DNA of 64,000 bases. Origin: Rallus limicola. Its lineage: Eukaryota > Chordata > Aves > Gruiformes > Rallidae. The DNA lies in NCBI GenBank assembly GCA_022605955.1, contig JAKCOZ010000008.1:26599083-26663082 (forward strand), given 5' to 3'. Position numbers and translations under genes: made by a program. The notes below the pieces were generated by a model. It did no database searches, was not told where the DNA came from, and saw nothing but the letters and a program-made list of their open reading frames with translations. Shown here one piece after another: positions 50,516 to 63,843 of the stretch (position 1 is the first letter of the stretch; each line of letters opens with the position of its first letter).

Positions 50516-53500
50516 CTGTGCAAAAGAGGAACAGGAGTGAGAAAAGCAATAGCCTCTGTCTGCCATTACCATGCTTTGCTTCGTAGCTGGAGGAGTCAGT
50601 CTGGATGGAGCAAGACTGTGTCCTTTACTGTAAATCAGCACAGATTCACACTGCCCTGGCTGGTGCTGGATCTACCACTGTGCATAAAGGACACTGACAT
50701 TTTAACACTTGATTTTATAGTAGAAGGGATCTTGCTGAGATTGAATGTTGCTGCTGGGCACATCAGTGAAGGCGTATGCAGCTCACTGCCAGGTGCCACT
50801 TCTGCATGTGTTTGCCAGCCCAGCAGTAACACTGGTCAGCCCTGTTCACCAGCAAAGCTGCACTGGGGACACATTCTACCCGCTCGCACTGGCAGCAGCC
50901 GATACGCTCTGCAGCAGCATATTTTAGTTGCTGAAATGTGTGAGACTGAGCCTATCTGGATCTCTCTGCTGGCTGCAGTTGGGGATGTTATTCTTATTGT
51001 CATTATATGTCATCATTATTACTGACCGCATGCAAAGTGTTTTGTACCTATTGATATGGATTAGTTGTGCTAAAGAGGAAAAGCCACATATTTAAGAGGA
51101 GCTCACAGCATGTGATAAGGCATTATAAATCGGTACTGCTAACATCATGAATTCAAAGCTTATGATCCAGACACCCCCCTGCCAATTATCAGATTTCCTT
51201 AAAAAATTGACAGAGGTTTTCATTCACTTCCTCTTCTCCAATATTAGATTTGTCTCACATTAATCACACTTTTCTATATGATAGACCATTTTCCTTAAAA
51301 TGAAAGCTGAGAACTATGATATGGGGAACTTGGCCTCAGAGATAAGATTGCAAGAAAACAAGCATCAGTAAAAAAGAAATACATTAAAGAAGGAAAAACC
51401 ATAAAGCCTGGATGTTGCAGTTGTTATGCATCTGGCAACTGATTGCTGTTCTCACTCACAGTTGGGAAGCAGATGTGAGGATCATTACAGCTACCTGAAG
51501 AAGACAACCACAAGCAGGGACTGCTTCTCACCACTGTCACATATTACATGGTGGTCTGTGGGGGGAAGCAAACTAGGATGGCTTGCTGTGGCCTGTGTTT
51601 CCAAACTACTTATGGATTCAGCCCGCCACAGCAAAGACCGAGGGGAAGGACCCTTATCTCTGCTAACCTGTAAAATCAGTCTTGGAAGCTCAAAAGCTCC
51701 CCAGAGAGAAGGTGTCTTCAAGAATACAGCCATGTGAGGATGTTGGAAGGTGGCTCACATCAATTTGACAGCTTATGATGTCAAATGAGGATGCATTCTT
51801 GACTGGCGTGTGTATCATGTAAGTAGGACAGACCTGCCCAAAGCAAACTCTGTATGCACAGGAAAGAGAGGTAGAAACTGAATCTGAATCTAGAATTTGC
51901 TCTTTTGCTACCCTTTTAGCTTTCCAGGAAGCCACAGCAAAATCTCTCAGCTATTCTGCATTGAAAATCCAGGTGTGTGTTCTGAAGTGTCATCCCGCAT
52001 TTATCTGGGCCCTCATTTATCTAAGTTTCTTGTGAGCCACTGGGCAGCTATCCTAGAGGCATCTGAGGGAGCTGCCAAAGTTCAGTATTTAGTAAAGTCA
52101 TGCTTTCCAGTGTCAGTTCAGCACTCTGCCTCTCTTTGGTGAAGAAATGAAAACAGTTATTTTTTGCAATCTGGTACTTTGCTACAATAATGTTTTCAGC
52201 AAATGCTTACATTTTTCTGAGTTGCAGTGCGAAAGCATTCAGAGCACCAGTCACTGAATGCCATATGAATATGGATTTGTATTTGTCTTTTCCACATCTT
52301 TTCTTTACCAAAGATGCTATTCCAACCCATGAATTTTGGATTTATTGTTGAATTCCAAGGTAATGGGGCAGGTGATTTTTCAGGTCCCCCTGGACCTTTA
52401 CTGAGATTCCTTGCCAAATCAGACAATGAGTTAGATTTATTAAATTGAAATTAATTGTACTCTGGGGATTATTTTATCTGTTGTGTACCCACCCTAAATC
52501 TAGCTGTTAACTCTCAGGTCAAGCTCCTCTATACTTGCTACTCTGCCATTCTTCCCCAAGCAGGCAGTGAAAGGTCTTGGTGCAGCTCAGTTCATTCTCC
52601 TCTGGAAAAGGCAGTCTCAGCCAGAAACATACTTAGAATGCCTGTATTTCAGCAAGGGGTTTAAGTTGGTATGAAACAGTGTCCTTGCTCTCTCTCTGCC
52701 TTCTAACTGCTTGCTTCTCCTGTGATGAACCAGCTGAAGGGATCAACCTAGATGATTTTGTTGGGAGGTTGTGTTTTACATAGAGAAGCCCTGTAGTCAT
52801 TCAACTGGCACTCGTCACGCGTTCAGCTCAGCCACAGAAGCACGGGGGTGTCATGCTGCAGCCTAATCCAGCCTGTATGTCCTTCTCAGCACAGTGTTCA
52901 TCAACGAGATGGAGTTTTTAAATGCAAAACCTATGCATGATCTCTTGAAATCTGAATGATGGATCTTTAGTTTGTCAGGTTTGCTCAGTCTCCATATGCC
53001 ATGAGAGAACCGGAGACACTGCAGTTTGCGTTCACACAGGCCATACTTCCATAGCCAGCACTGCCGGCTGAATTAGCTCTTCCCTCTTCATCCCGTTCCC
53101 ATTTGGTCTTGCTCCTGCATCATCCCTTTGTTAGTACTGCCGGTCATTAGAGCTACTGTTTGTGCAAACTGATCATGAACTAGGTAAATAAACCGTTGTC
53201 ATTTCGAGTAAGCAACCTTGGGAGAAAAACAAGTCATAGTTTCCCCAGTTCACATTGCTCAGTGTGTGAGGGGTGACACAGAAGCAGGAATGAGCAGCCA
53301 AGGAGAGACATGGAAGATGGAGACTGCTAAGGGGACACTTGCCTCTAGAAGAAATGTTGGTGAAATGACAGTCCCGATGATTCACCGGGACAAACACGTT
53401 TCACAGAACAGGGGGGTTCCAGCTATGTATCTCTATGTCCTACATGGAGAGAAGCATGCTGGGTGATACAGACTCATGTACACCAATGCAGACTGTCTCC

Positions 53501-55028
53501 AAACCAGTGCAGGGTGCCTCTATTATTAGTATGTGAAAGGAACTGACTACTAGAAAACAGTAGGAATCCCCATTCTGAACCTCACACTCTGCAAAATATC
53601 TCAAGTTAGGCATCGAAAGCCTCTAAGGAGCTTTGAAATCTTGGCCTAACACAGAGCCTCATTCCAGGCTGTGTAATAACATAAAACCTTCTGTGAAAGG
53701 CACTAATTATTTCATGGCTCTTAAAGCTTCCTCATGATTTTTAAATAAGGGTTTTTTTCCCCTTCTATAGGACAAATCCTATTAATCATGGTATTAGTTA
53801 TAATACCAGAGAAATGACGATAGGGCTATAACCCTCTAACTGCAAAACCACAGGAAATGTATCCAGAGACTTCAGGGCTCTAAGTGGAAGGATACCCTTC
53901 ATTCTCACTCTGGGAAACTGGGCCCTGCTCTGGCTTTGAACCCTCTTAATTGGCCAAGAATAGATTATTTTTCTTCCTCAATAATTCTTTTTTTTTTCAC
54001 TCTCTATGAAAGAGAGATTCAGCTTTTATTTAAATGGATTGAACTTGAGTCTAAGAACTGGACCCATGTGCCTTTTTATCACATTCTAGCTAAAAGCAGA
54101 GATGAAAACCCTACCAAGCAGGGGCATTTCTATATGAAGGGATTAAGAAGGAAAAATTCGACTTACACAGACTTGAGACTATAAAGTCCTTTCTCACCAC
54201 TTTCCAAATTTCAGTGTTCTGTTCTTTCTCCTTCAAAAATCCACATTTGGGAAACACTCTATGAATAAGAGTAAATCCCTGGGAGAACATGTGAAGGAGC
54301 AGACACCTACAGCAAAACCCAATAGGAATCTACAGGCTGACCTTCCCAAAGACTCAGGAACAGGATCAGCAGGGAGCAGCAACCAACATACAGAATCCAC
54401 TAGTGCTGGCCACTGCCTTGATTCTACCAAGCCACGCTAAGGACGTGGCTCTGTGTTTCAGTTTCTCTAGCAGAAAAAACAGCTTAAGAGGCTCCTGAAA
54501 ATGTCTGCTTTCACTCACTGCTGCCTTTATAAAGTAATTTCACACTTTCCATTATGCCAAAGCAGTCTCTAGGGCTGCACCATAAACTGGATGATACAAA
54601 ATGTTCCAAGTTAAAATGAAGAACGATCTCTGAAAAACCTCAGAGCCCTGCCATTTTCAAGCAATATTAGAGCTCTTTTGTGAGAATATGGTGTACTGTA
54701 TCCTACAGTAAGTAAAGGATTTAGCAAGAAGGAGTAGAATTTGCAGTACCTGCACACCTTTTATGCCTTCTTCAATTTGATGTCACTTTAATTGCCTTTA
54801 AATTTTTGATGAGATGACAAACATCAAAGGAAAGTCATTTGATTTACTCCTGTGTCTGTAAAAGTTGCCAAATATAAAATGGGTTACAAAGTCTCCTATG
54901 AACTCGGGAGATTGGACCAAATTATTTCTGCTATTCACAGGACCTAGGCTTAAGACTTCAAAATTAAGAAGGGGGCCGGAGCAACAGATTCTTTTTTTCC
55001 CTCCCATTGCCAGGTATATGTTACTCAC
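50516..55028 (-). other. CDK15 intron, 4.5 kb
   Basis: Non-coding interval between the SAGCIF and VLGVPTED exons. A plus-strand open frame of 198 codons (50429-51025) overlaps its edge and the neighbouring exon in antisense; no domain or codon signal supports it. No named repeat is seen in 51.1-55.0 kb. Confidence 0.8.
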
Positions 55029-55122
55029 CGCCCAGATCTTCGCCAGCTGTTCATGAGGACCAGAAGCTCCTGCAAATATTGGCTGGCCCTGGATCATTTC
55101 AACAAATATACAGCCTGCACTC
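55029..55122 (-). CDS. CDK15: CDK15 exon: alphaF region SAGCIFVEMIQGQPIF
   Basis: This 94-nt exon (1 nt in, phase 0 out) encodes, after completing the tryptophan of DIW, SAGCIFVEMIQGQPIF then AGASGPHEQLAKIWA. It matches the alphaF and alphaG stretch of CDK15, where human reads GCIFIEMFQGQPLFPG and EQLEKIW. The conserved GCIF.EM and the EQL.KIW motif are intact. The acceptor is TTTCTTGCAG and the donor GTGAGT. The FAGASGPHEQ part differs most from the human FPGVSNILEQ. Confidence 0.95.
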
Positions 55123-55165
55123 CTGCAAGAAACCCGAGGTATTAACTCAATCACAGGCATGTCAA

Positions 55166-55208
55166 ATATGGTATGATATGATATGGTACGATATGATACA
55201 ATATGATT
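55166..55208. repeat. Imperfect ATATG pentamer microsatellite
   Basis: About eight degenerate five-base units (ATATG, GTATG, ATACG, ATACA). It lies 43-86 bp upstream, in the transcribed sense, of the SAGCIF exon acceptor, in the usual branch-point zone. Confidence 0.9.
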
Positions 55209-55372
55209 GTTGGGATCACAGGGGAGAAAGGAAGAGAGATAATTGTGGGAATGGAAATTCAGAAATCCTGGGACAAGCTGTAAACCCTATATATTTTGCA
55301 GCTCAAGTCTGAAAAGTACCAGTCTGATGTGTAGGTATTGTACACCTACCTCATGTCATCTAGTGAAACAGA

Positions 55373-55373
<1 letters not shown>

Positions 55374-55403
<30 letters not shown>
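55374..55403. repeat. (TG)15 microsatellite
   Basis: Fifteen uninterrupted TG units inside a CDK15 intron. Confidence 0.97.
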
Positions 55404-55405
<2 letters not shown>

Positions 55406-55949
55406 GCAAGTCGGGACGTGGGGTGTCTGCACATATGTAATGAAATGCAGGCTTCAGTGAAGGCTGGTACATCTTGACAGGATGGTGCTAGGTAGGATGC
55501 AGCACTATTAAAAATTCTACTGACTGTGGGAAATCAGGAAGGTTTCCTTTGGGAAGGACATCCCTGGTCTTGCAGCATTGTACTAAGCACTTGCAACTGG
55601 CCCTTGTTGCAAGCTGGATGTAGCATTGTTATCCTCATCCAAGTTCTACAGATTGAAACACTTGAATTAAAAAGCTGACAAGTGAAGCAGGATGGAAGGA
55701 GAGTAAGGGTGTATCATGTTCACATCCCTCCAGGATTTTAGAAGAAAATAATGCAGTCTAAGGTCCATACAAGTCTGTTGCCATCTCATCAGTACCACCC
55801 ACTAAAAATGTCCCCACCACCCTTCATCAGCAAGACAAAACAGGTGATACCCTTGGGAAAAAAACCACACTAAACACAGTCTTTTTTTTCAGCTCTAGTT
55901 TGTTTCATGTTTCTTTCAATTTATCCTGTTACAAACCCAGCTAAAAAGA

Positions 55950-56180
55950 TGGTTGTGGCAGAAGCCTGTGGAATACTAGATTGTTTTCCATGAGAAAAAG
56001 GTGCAAAATTGGAGTGGTATCAGTAGGAAAGATAAATGGGGAACTGCTACACACTATATTGGCTTGAAGGATACATTAGACATGGAAGGAACCCAGAGGC
56101 ATTAACCACTGGAGCAATTTTTCCTAAAGAAGGAATTAGCTCTTCACCAAAGGCAAGATTTCCTAGCAGAAAGAACGTGG
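55950..56180 (+). mobile_element. Probable CR1-like 3' fragment
   Basis: The phrase GCATTAACCACTGGAGCAAT followed by an A/C-rich stretch resembles the ATTAACCATTGGAACAATTT block near the 3' end of sauropsid CR1 copies, with GTGCAAAATTGG upstream fitting the preceding block. It is heavily decayed and the limits are uncertain. Confidence 0.4.
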
Positions 56181-59100
56181 TGACAGCAGCAAGTTAAAGT
56201 ATTCTTATTTTTATGCCATCCTTGCTCTGTACTTGTGCCAAAGCAAATCAGCCAGCTTAAGAAAACCCTACCAAGCCCTGCAAAAAATGCTTAATCTTAC
56301 TGAGGTAGATTAGTCCTTCTGGCAATAATGAGGAGATAGTTGTGGTCAGGGTAGACTTACTTATTTGCAAGTATTTCCATCTCTTACTGTGCAGTGTAAA
56401 ACACTACTCCTTTATTTTTTTAATCTTTTTCTTCCAAACTTTTTCTAGGCTTCCTATCTTTTCACTAAGCCCCACCCCAACTTTTCAGGTTTCAGTCTCA
56501 ATTTTCTTTAGTTCTATCGGATTTGAGTCCTGTTGAAAACCCAGCCTTGTCTAACAGGCTCTGAGAGCGTTATTTTCACTTTCTGAGCAATGGCTGGTAA
56601 TCTCTTCTGGTCATCTGTACTGCTGCATTACCCCTTGCACCTTACTTTTGCAATACTGTACATGCTTTTCCCACCTGGCTGTGGTCAGCTGAAAGCCTGA
56701 CAAGCAACTCATCTGCAGTATTCATTTTGGTCATCCTTGCACATCAGGTGATGCCAAGCCTGTTTGCAGATCTGTATCTAACACTGTTTTCATAAACATC
56801 TCTGCTGCACTTCCACTCAGCTGCCTGTGCCCTAACCTTGGCCCTTGTGAGCTCAACTCCATACTTGTCTTATATGCTCTTACAGGGTCCAGGCATCATG
56901 AAACTTAACCCACAGATTTTGCAACATAGATTTTTTTTTGGTGTTTTACCACCTCGCTAGATATCATTTTGGAACCCAGAGAGGGATTCTACTAGACCAG
57001 TGTCATACCAACCCTCTGTTTTCACAGCTGATGTACGTGCCCAAATGTCTCACCTGATTTTGCAACCACAGGGGCTGCTGTAATCCACTGATTCCATTGC
57101 ATGAGTTTAACTGGATGTGGGCAGAGCAATTTAGGTACTCCTGATTTGTAGGGAGATGAGAATCAGTTCTATTGGGTTTTGGAGCAAACAATATTGATAT
57201 CCATTCACCTATGGTCTGGGTTCTGATAGCCTAGCTAGGAATGGCCATTTGTCTGGCAACAGCAGAAACTCTTTTTTCCTAGATTCAGCAAGTATTTGCT
57301 AAGAATTACTCATGAGCAGAGAGTTCAAACATTCAAATCTAATGAAGTCGTCTTTTCACTAATAGGCAAGCTGTCGGTTTGAGGACAGGAACAACCTGTA
57401 GGTTGTTACAAATGTACCTTCTGGTAGAGCTCTCTTTTGTATTCCTGGTTTATTCCCATTATCTCTGGAAACCTTTAAACCTCAGTGTCTCTAATAAAGA
57501 CAAAACTATCAGAGCAACCACAACTGCTGGAAAGGAAGAGCTTTTTGTTTCCTGTAGCAAGACTCAGCTGACCAGCTCCCTTTAATGCCTGCTTGATACT
57601 GTATTGATTCATCAGTGGCAATTACCACTGTTTCTATCTCTGTGTGTTTCCAGATGAAATACGATTCTCTTTACAAAAAACAAGCCAGAAGTAGCTAGAA
57701 GAACTGACATATGGGCACACACCTCTTTTCCCAGGTACTTTTGTCTACCTGTTAAAATAGGACTTTGGAAACTAGTGCTAGTCATTATATTAGCCTTTCA
57801 GTAGAGACTTCAGCTTTCCTTACGAGATATGGGGTTTAGTTCCTGCTCTGACAGCATTATGAGAATCCTCCTACTAATGAAAATGACTCAAAAACCTTTA
57901 CTTTTAAATATTTATAAAAATTTAGACCTAGCAGGTTTTTTATTTTTACCTTTTCTTTTTTACCCCTCTGATACTCATTTCCAAGGTCCCCTTACCCCTT
58001 CAGGTCTGCAAGTTTCTCAAAGGGTTTCAGTCCCATAGAGCTGCTGTGGGAAGAGGTAGGGCAGAGGGAGGGGTCTTCCAGGAAGAGGCCTAGACATGAC
58101 ATTCCAGCAGGTGCCAGATATGCATATGAAGCAAAACAGAGACTGTTAAAGTAATAGGAGAGGTATAACTGGTTGTACGGATATTTAGTTCCAGTGATCA
58201 TAAACAGAACTGTTTCAGACAGGATGGTTGCATCTGCCTGCAATCCCCAGGGCAGGTTTGAACAATGGATTTACTACTCAGCCTGCAGTGATGCATCACA
58301 CACTGGAGAGATGACTCCATCAGAATTAAGATCTAAGATATCTCTGTAGCATCCTGTAGTTCCCTCTCCACAGTTTCTGGGGCAGTGGGAGATTGCAATT
58401 TTATATTTAACCAGAAATATATCCTTTCTCTTGCTTCTCACTGAGTGTGGTCTGTACAGTGGAGCCTGTAGCCTGTATCTACCAGTTTTACATAGCCAGT
58501 TAATGCAAACCAGGATGGGGAGAAACCTGGCAGCTCCACGTTAAATGACTGCACAGGAGCTCCTATTCTATGTGAATCTACCTGGAAAGATTCCTGTGAT
58601 TCATTTTTTTTTTTAAAATAGAAGATTATACAAAGAAAGCCTGACTGTAAAGAAGACATGACTTAAGGCACTCATGATGTTAGCAACTACTAGTGCATAA
58701 AGCAGTTGGTGTTTAAAAGAAAAAAACCCTCTTTCTGATATGCAGTGTAATCTCCCTGAATCCCCCTGAAACGTTAGTCTTCCTGAAATCCCTTAATTGA
58801 ATTTTCTAAAGTCCTGAAGAGATAGTGAGGGAGAAAAAGAGAAAAAAAGATACAGAGAGATTAAAGCAGCTTTTCTAGTTAGTCCGAGAGCGAGTGAGTT
58901 TCCTTCTGTATCTCTTCATCTATTCAAGGCCTCATTCACTTCCCATGTGCCTCCCACTGACAGTATTGCTGCTCAAGCACACTATGCATGAATTGCCATA
59001 ATGTTTTATTTTGTTATAATTGGTTTCTTTAAACCCAGGTTTTAACACCCACTGTCTCATGCAGTTACCAAAGGCATTCTGACCTGCCTTCATGTAAATT

Positions 59101-60953
59101 GCAGCATCCAAAGGACAGAGGGTTTTTTTCCCCTTTCTTCCCAATAGACAAGTAACATCTGTGTGAATTCACATTATTTCCTAATAGACAAAAATCGAAC
59201 TTAAATGCAGTGTACATCAAGATAATAAATGACTCTTGTTAGAGGAAGTTACTGAATAGAGCTCACTGAAGTACTCTCTATTCTCTCAGCGTGACATCTT
59301 TCTTTAGGGCAACACTTTGAATGTTGTTATTATAAGGAGGGGTTATAACAAAGGTGCCTATAGTGTGAGTGTAGTTCAGTGGGACTGCGAGTACTGTGCC
59401 GTTAGAGCCAGTTGCTGGATAGGATCTTTCTTACTGCTCCAGTGTCACCTCACTGGGGCAGAGTTCTGTAGTGGATGTGCTGGTTCTGTACAGGCAGGGG
59501 CACCAGGGTTTCTGTGTGTAGCTGAGCCTTGGAACAGGCATGAACTTTCAGGAAAAACCCAACAGGCTGACACCAGCACCTGCCTAATACCAGCCCCCCA
59601 GTCGGCGAGTCAGGCATCTTCTTCAAAGTCAGCAGATGTTCCTGAGAGACTGTCTGGAGGGGAGAGGTGACAGGTAGTGGGACAGAGAAGACAGGACTAT
59701 TTAGACTGGCTTAGCAGCTGGAAGACATTAGAGTTTAGCAAGGTTTTCCTCCTTGGAGAAATCTTTAAGAAATTAAATTAGCAGCAGGCCCAGGGAAATG
59801 AACAAACTAAAACCTCCCATTTCCCTGAACTGCCCTCCAGATTTAGGCTATCAGAGTCTCTGATAAGCTGCAGATCTCTGGAGGGGGATACAGCCTGAGA
59901 AGGTCTGGAGCTTACCCAGCTCTCTTCTTGCACATTCTTCAGCCTGCTGTGCTCCCACTCTTTCCCACCCTTTGACTCTGCAGAGCAGTTAAAAGTCTTG
60001 GTGTGACAAGCACAGGGAGAAAATTAACTGAAGAAAGGGTAAAGCAGCAATACTATCTACAGATGTAAAATTTCCCCAAACAAGGATAGTGTCCTGCAAC
60101 TTGATGAGCTGCATGTTGTCCATGAGTAAGTTAGGACTGTGTTGCTGGAAGCATAGTCAGGCTGGTGCAGAAGTGAGCCAGAATGTCGATGATCCTTAGG
60201 GCCCAGCTACACATACAGACCAGCCCAAAAGGACCAGTGGGATCCCTGTGAAACCCTCATTGTCTCCTGCTTTCTGCCTATTCTCAGAGACCCCTCTCAC
60301 TTTAGCTTTGCTAACATGTGCCTCATTTCCTATGATTCCCAGCCACACTAAAATTTTGGGTTGGAGCTCATAACGTAAGAAGGCTCTAAGAGAACAGCTC
60401 TTCTCCTGTATGAAATGCAGAGTGCGTCTCACACATGTTCTTTGAGAAGAACAAAACATGACAGAAATAATTTAAATCTCAGATACACCGATCTCCAGAC
60501 CCATTCAGAAACCTTTTAATGCCACCTTTTGTTACCAAGGCCAAAGTCATAGCAGTTGTGACTGGATCCATTGTTTCTTCACAAAGCCATTGCAGTAGAG
60601 AGCTACCACTGACCCAGCTGTCCACACAGATACAAAACAGTAAGTGCCGTAAGCAAAGGTGTTCTCTTGCAAGACCCAAAAATGCTTCATAAACATTACC
60701 AAAATAGATGTATATATCTCATAAATATCATCAGAGGAGGTTTATATAAATCCATACCTGAGATGCAGCAACATCATTCCCAATAACTTCTATGAATCCA
60801 GCAGTACCAAACTTCCTACATAACCTAACAAACCTCACGGGTGTTAATTCCTCTACTTACAGCTACATCTGCTGTAACTTGATTGATTTAATTTCATACA
60901 GATAAAGATTATTTCCCCCAAGGGACCCCAGATGCTTTGAAATTGGTCAGTAC

Positions 60954-61074
60954 CAGATATCTAGATCAGAAGAATAATTTGTAGCTCCAAGCAACACATC
61001 AGGAGGACGGTACCAGAGTGTCACCACTTCAGAGGAATATCTCTGTCTGGGGATGGATTTGGCACAAGCAAGGC
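60954..61074 (-). CDS. CDK15: CDK15 exon: activation segment (T-loop)
   Basis: This 121-nt exon (2 nt in, 2 nt out) encodes [29 protein letters not shown] and [10 protein letters not shown], with the final tryptophan codon split. The PFTAIRE-type features are all here: serine in place of the CDK2 Thr160 position, and RPPD in place of APE. The notable oddity is LAC in place of the nearly universal CDK LAR; in CDK2 that arginine (R150) contacts the phosphorylated T-loop. The donor is GTACTG, a GT site but weak. The acceptor is T-run GCAG. The frame closes exactly with both neighbouring exons. Confidence 0.93.
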
Positions 61075-61778
<704 letters not shown>

Positions 61779-63780
61779 CTAGAAAAAGCCAGAAAAAAAA
61801 GATTTTAAAATTGTGAGATTTTGCAGTGATACATTAACTCTGAACTTCAGGAGAACTCCTGGAATAAAGCAAGTAAGGAACAAGTCAGAATCCCCAAAAT
61901 GAGTAGAGCTGGCTGAGGAAGAGAAAACAGCAGTGGAGTGTGACTGTCTGAGCTTTCTGAGGTTTTTGGGGTAGAGTATTTGGCTAAGGGGGCAGTTACA
62001 GTGCAATCCCTACGTGCACCTTTTGGAAATTTAACTTTTCTTTAGGAATGGACTTCTGATTGCAGGAGCAAACACAACTTGGCAAAACACAGACACGGCT
62101 TTCGGAACAGGGTGTTCTGAAATTCGGTGTTCATTCTGAATTCGGTGTTCAGAGCCCAGCAAAATGAAGGTTTAAGGAGCTGAAAGCTTTGCCCATTTGA
62201 GCCAGCTGACACCAGCAGAGGGGGTTCGGCAGCCGCGGTACACAGCACCTCTTCCCAGTATAAACTGGACCAGTGAACTGTCTTGACAATGTGAAGTGTT
62301 ATCTTCAAGCAGGGAGAAAATACAAGCACCTAATTTGAACATATAGAGAAAATAAGATACGAGGGATGCAGCATGCAAAGAAGAAAGCAGAGATGCCAGC
62401 AAGCAAGCAAGCAGTATCTCACTACCATCACCACTGCAGTGTAAATAAGCCAGGGGTAAAATAACTTTGGCTCAAACAGGGTATATTCTGTCCACAGGAG
62501 AGTGGACAGAAAAAAAAAAACAACATAGCAAAAGTAGTTAGACATCACCAGAGAAAAGATGTTTTTCACCAGAAACTTAATCTGAAGAGGAGGAAAAACA
62601 GTGACACCCATAGGTCATTTTTGTACAAGAAACGTGTCCCTGTAATGTTCTGCATACTTGCACCACATTCAATAGGAATCACTCAAAGGAAAAACAAGCA
62701 ACATTTGCCAGCAAAACCGAAGCAAGCTAGATGACCCTCCTCAAGGAGCAGCAAATAATTTTGTAGTTCCTGCTGACAGTGAGGATTTTGGACAGGAAAG
62801 CAGAACAGCTGGCTTGTGTTTACGCACAGAAATGCCAGTGAGTACATGTTACAGCCAAGTCCGCCGTGGGCTTTGCAAACCCACCTGGTAGCAGAGCCCT
62901 TGAGATCTGTGCCAAAACTACAACACTTGGACATATCTGAACTTTGAGGATGTTTAAAATCTGGGGCCCGGAGAAACTTCATTTGAATTGGTGTTGCTTA
63001 ACAACTATCTGGTAAAAGATGTGAACAAGGTGGGAACATTTGAAGATGACAGAAGTATTTAGATTAGCTGTGATAAGAAGTGACAGTGAGGAACTTCAGA
63101 GAGATCTGACAGAGTCAGATGAATAGACAGTTTGATAAGATACAAAGTTATTGTTGACAGCTGTAAGATAAATTAAATGAAGCTGCTCGGGAAAAGGACC
63201 CAGGCATTCACTGAGGACATCTGCACTGAAACTTTAAATCAGCATGCAGCAACAACCCTGAAAGTTAATTAAATGTGAAGGTGCCTACAAAGGAGATTAG
63301 AAGACTATTATAACATCAATGTATAAAGTAAGAGTACTTCTTCAGTTGTGCTTAGGCCCAGTCAACCAATCCCAAAGAGGTGCAGTAGAAATAAAGAGAT
63401 TTAAGTGACTGTAAATATGAAGATAGTTCCAGATGAGGAGAGAGTGAGATTTGAGAGTTTTTAGAGAGGTGAAATGTATCTTCTAATGATACAAGGATAC
63501 AAATCTGTAGAGACAGATTTGGTGACCACAAGATGCTATTGCTCATAAAAGTTGAATATCCTGTTGCAGGGTCAGAAAATGGGAAGAGGGACTAACAAAA
63601 AAAAGGTGCTGTGGAGACTAAGAGGGAGGTCATTACATCTTTATCAAAGGCAGCCTTTCTCCAAAGTGTTTGTCATATATGGAACAAATAAATATTAGCA
63701 AGCAGTTTACAGTGACCATACACAATGGAAAATAAAACTTCCTTGTGCTGTAAGAGGTATTAGTCTTCTAAGGAACTCAC
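61779..63780 (-). other. CDK15 intron, 2.0 kb, with CR1-like remnant
   Basis: Non-coding interval between the HTDLARYM and HRDLKPQN exons. It contains a probable degraded CR1 copy (about 63005-63560), a small direct repeat around 62107-62153 based on TTCGGTGTTC, and an AAGC tetramer run near 62398-62412. No other gene is apparent. Confidence 0.8.
63005..63560 (+). mobile_element. Degraded CR1-like LINE fragment
   Basis: The stretch reads like the 3' part of sauropsid CR1 elements: a segment beginning GAAGATGACA, then AACTTCAGAGAGATCTG, then GAAAAGGACCCAGG, then AGTTCCAGATGAGGAGAGAGTGAGA. These fall in the order expected for a plus-strand CR1 copy, with many substitutions and no open reading frame. 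Boundaries are approximate. The assignment rests on remembered CR1 consensus wording and not on an alignment. Confidence 0.5.
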
Positions 63781-63843
63781 CATAACATTACACAAATTAA
63801 GTCCTCCAGGATGCTGGCCCATGTACCGCGCTAGATCTGTGTG
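63781..63843 (-). CDS. CDK15: CDK15 exon: start of C-lobe (HTDLARYMGQHPGG)
   Basis: This 63-nt exon encodes 21 residues, HTDLARYMGQHPGG followed by LNLCNVM, in phase 0 at both ends. It corresponds to the hinge-to-alphaD stretch of PFTAIRE kinases, where human CDK15 reads HTDLAQYMSQHPGG. The acceptor is ATTTAG before CACACA and the donor is GTGAGT. The D of HTDL lies near the ribose-contact region of CDK ATP sites. The exon directly precedes the catalytic-loop exon, and the frame continues without a break. It is too short to be found as an open reading frame and was found by matching the motif and its splice sites. Confidence 0.92.

Larger units (their letters stand above)
55123..60953 (-). 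other. CDK15 intron, 5.8 kb
   Basis: Non-coding interval between the activation-segment and SAGCIF exons. It holds a TG dinucleotide run (55374-55403), an ATATG-type pentamer microsatellite close to the acceptor (55166-55208), and a probable CR1 3' fragment (about 55950-56180). The remainder (56.2-60.9 kb) shows no gene, RNA gene or repeat that I can name. Confidence 0.8.

Noticed and set aside
50429..51025. Plus-strand open frame of 198 codons
   Set aside because: It runs antisense across the CDK15 VLGVPTED exon and into intron, matches no family I know, and has no splice or promoter context.
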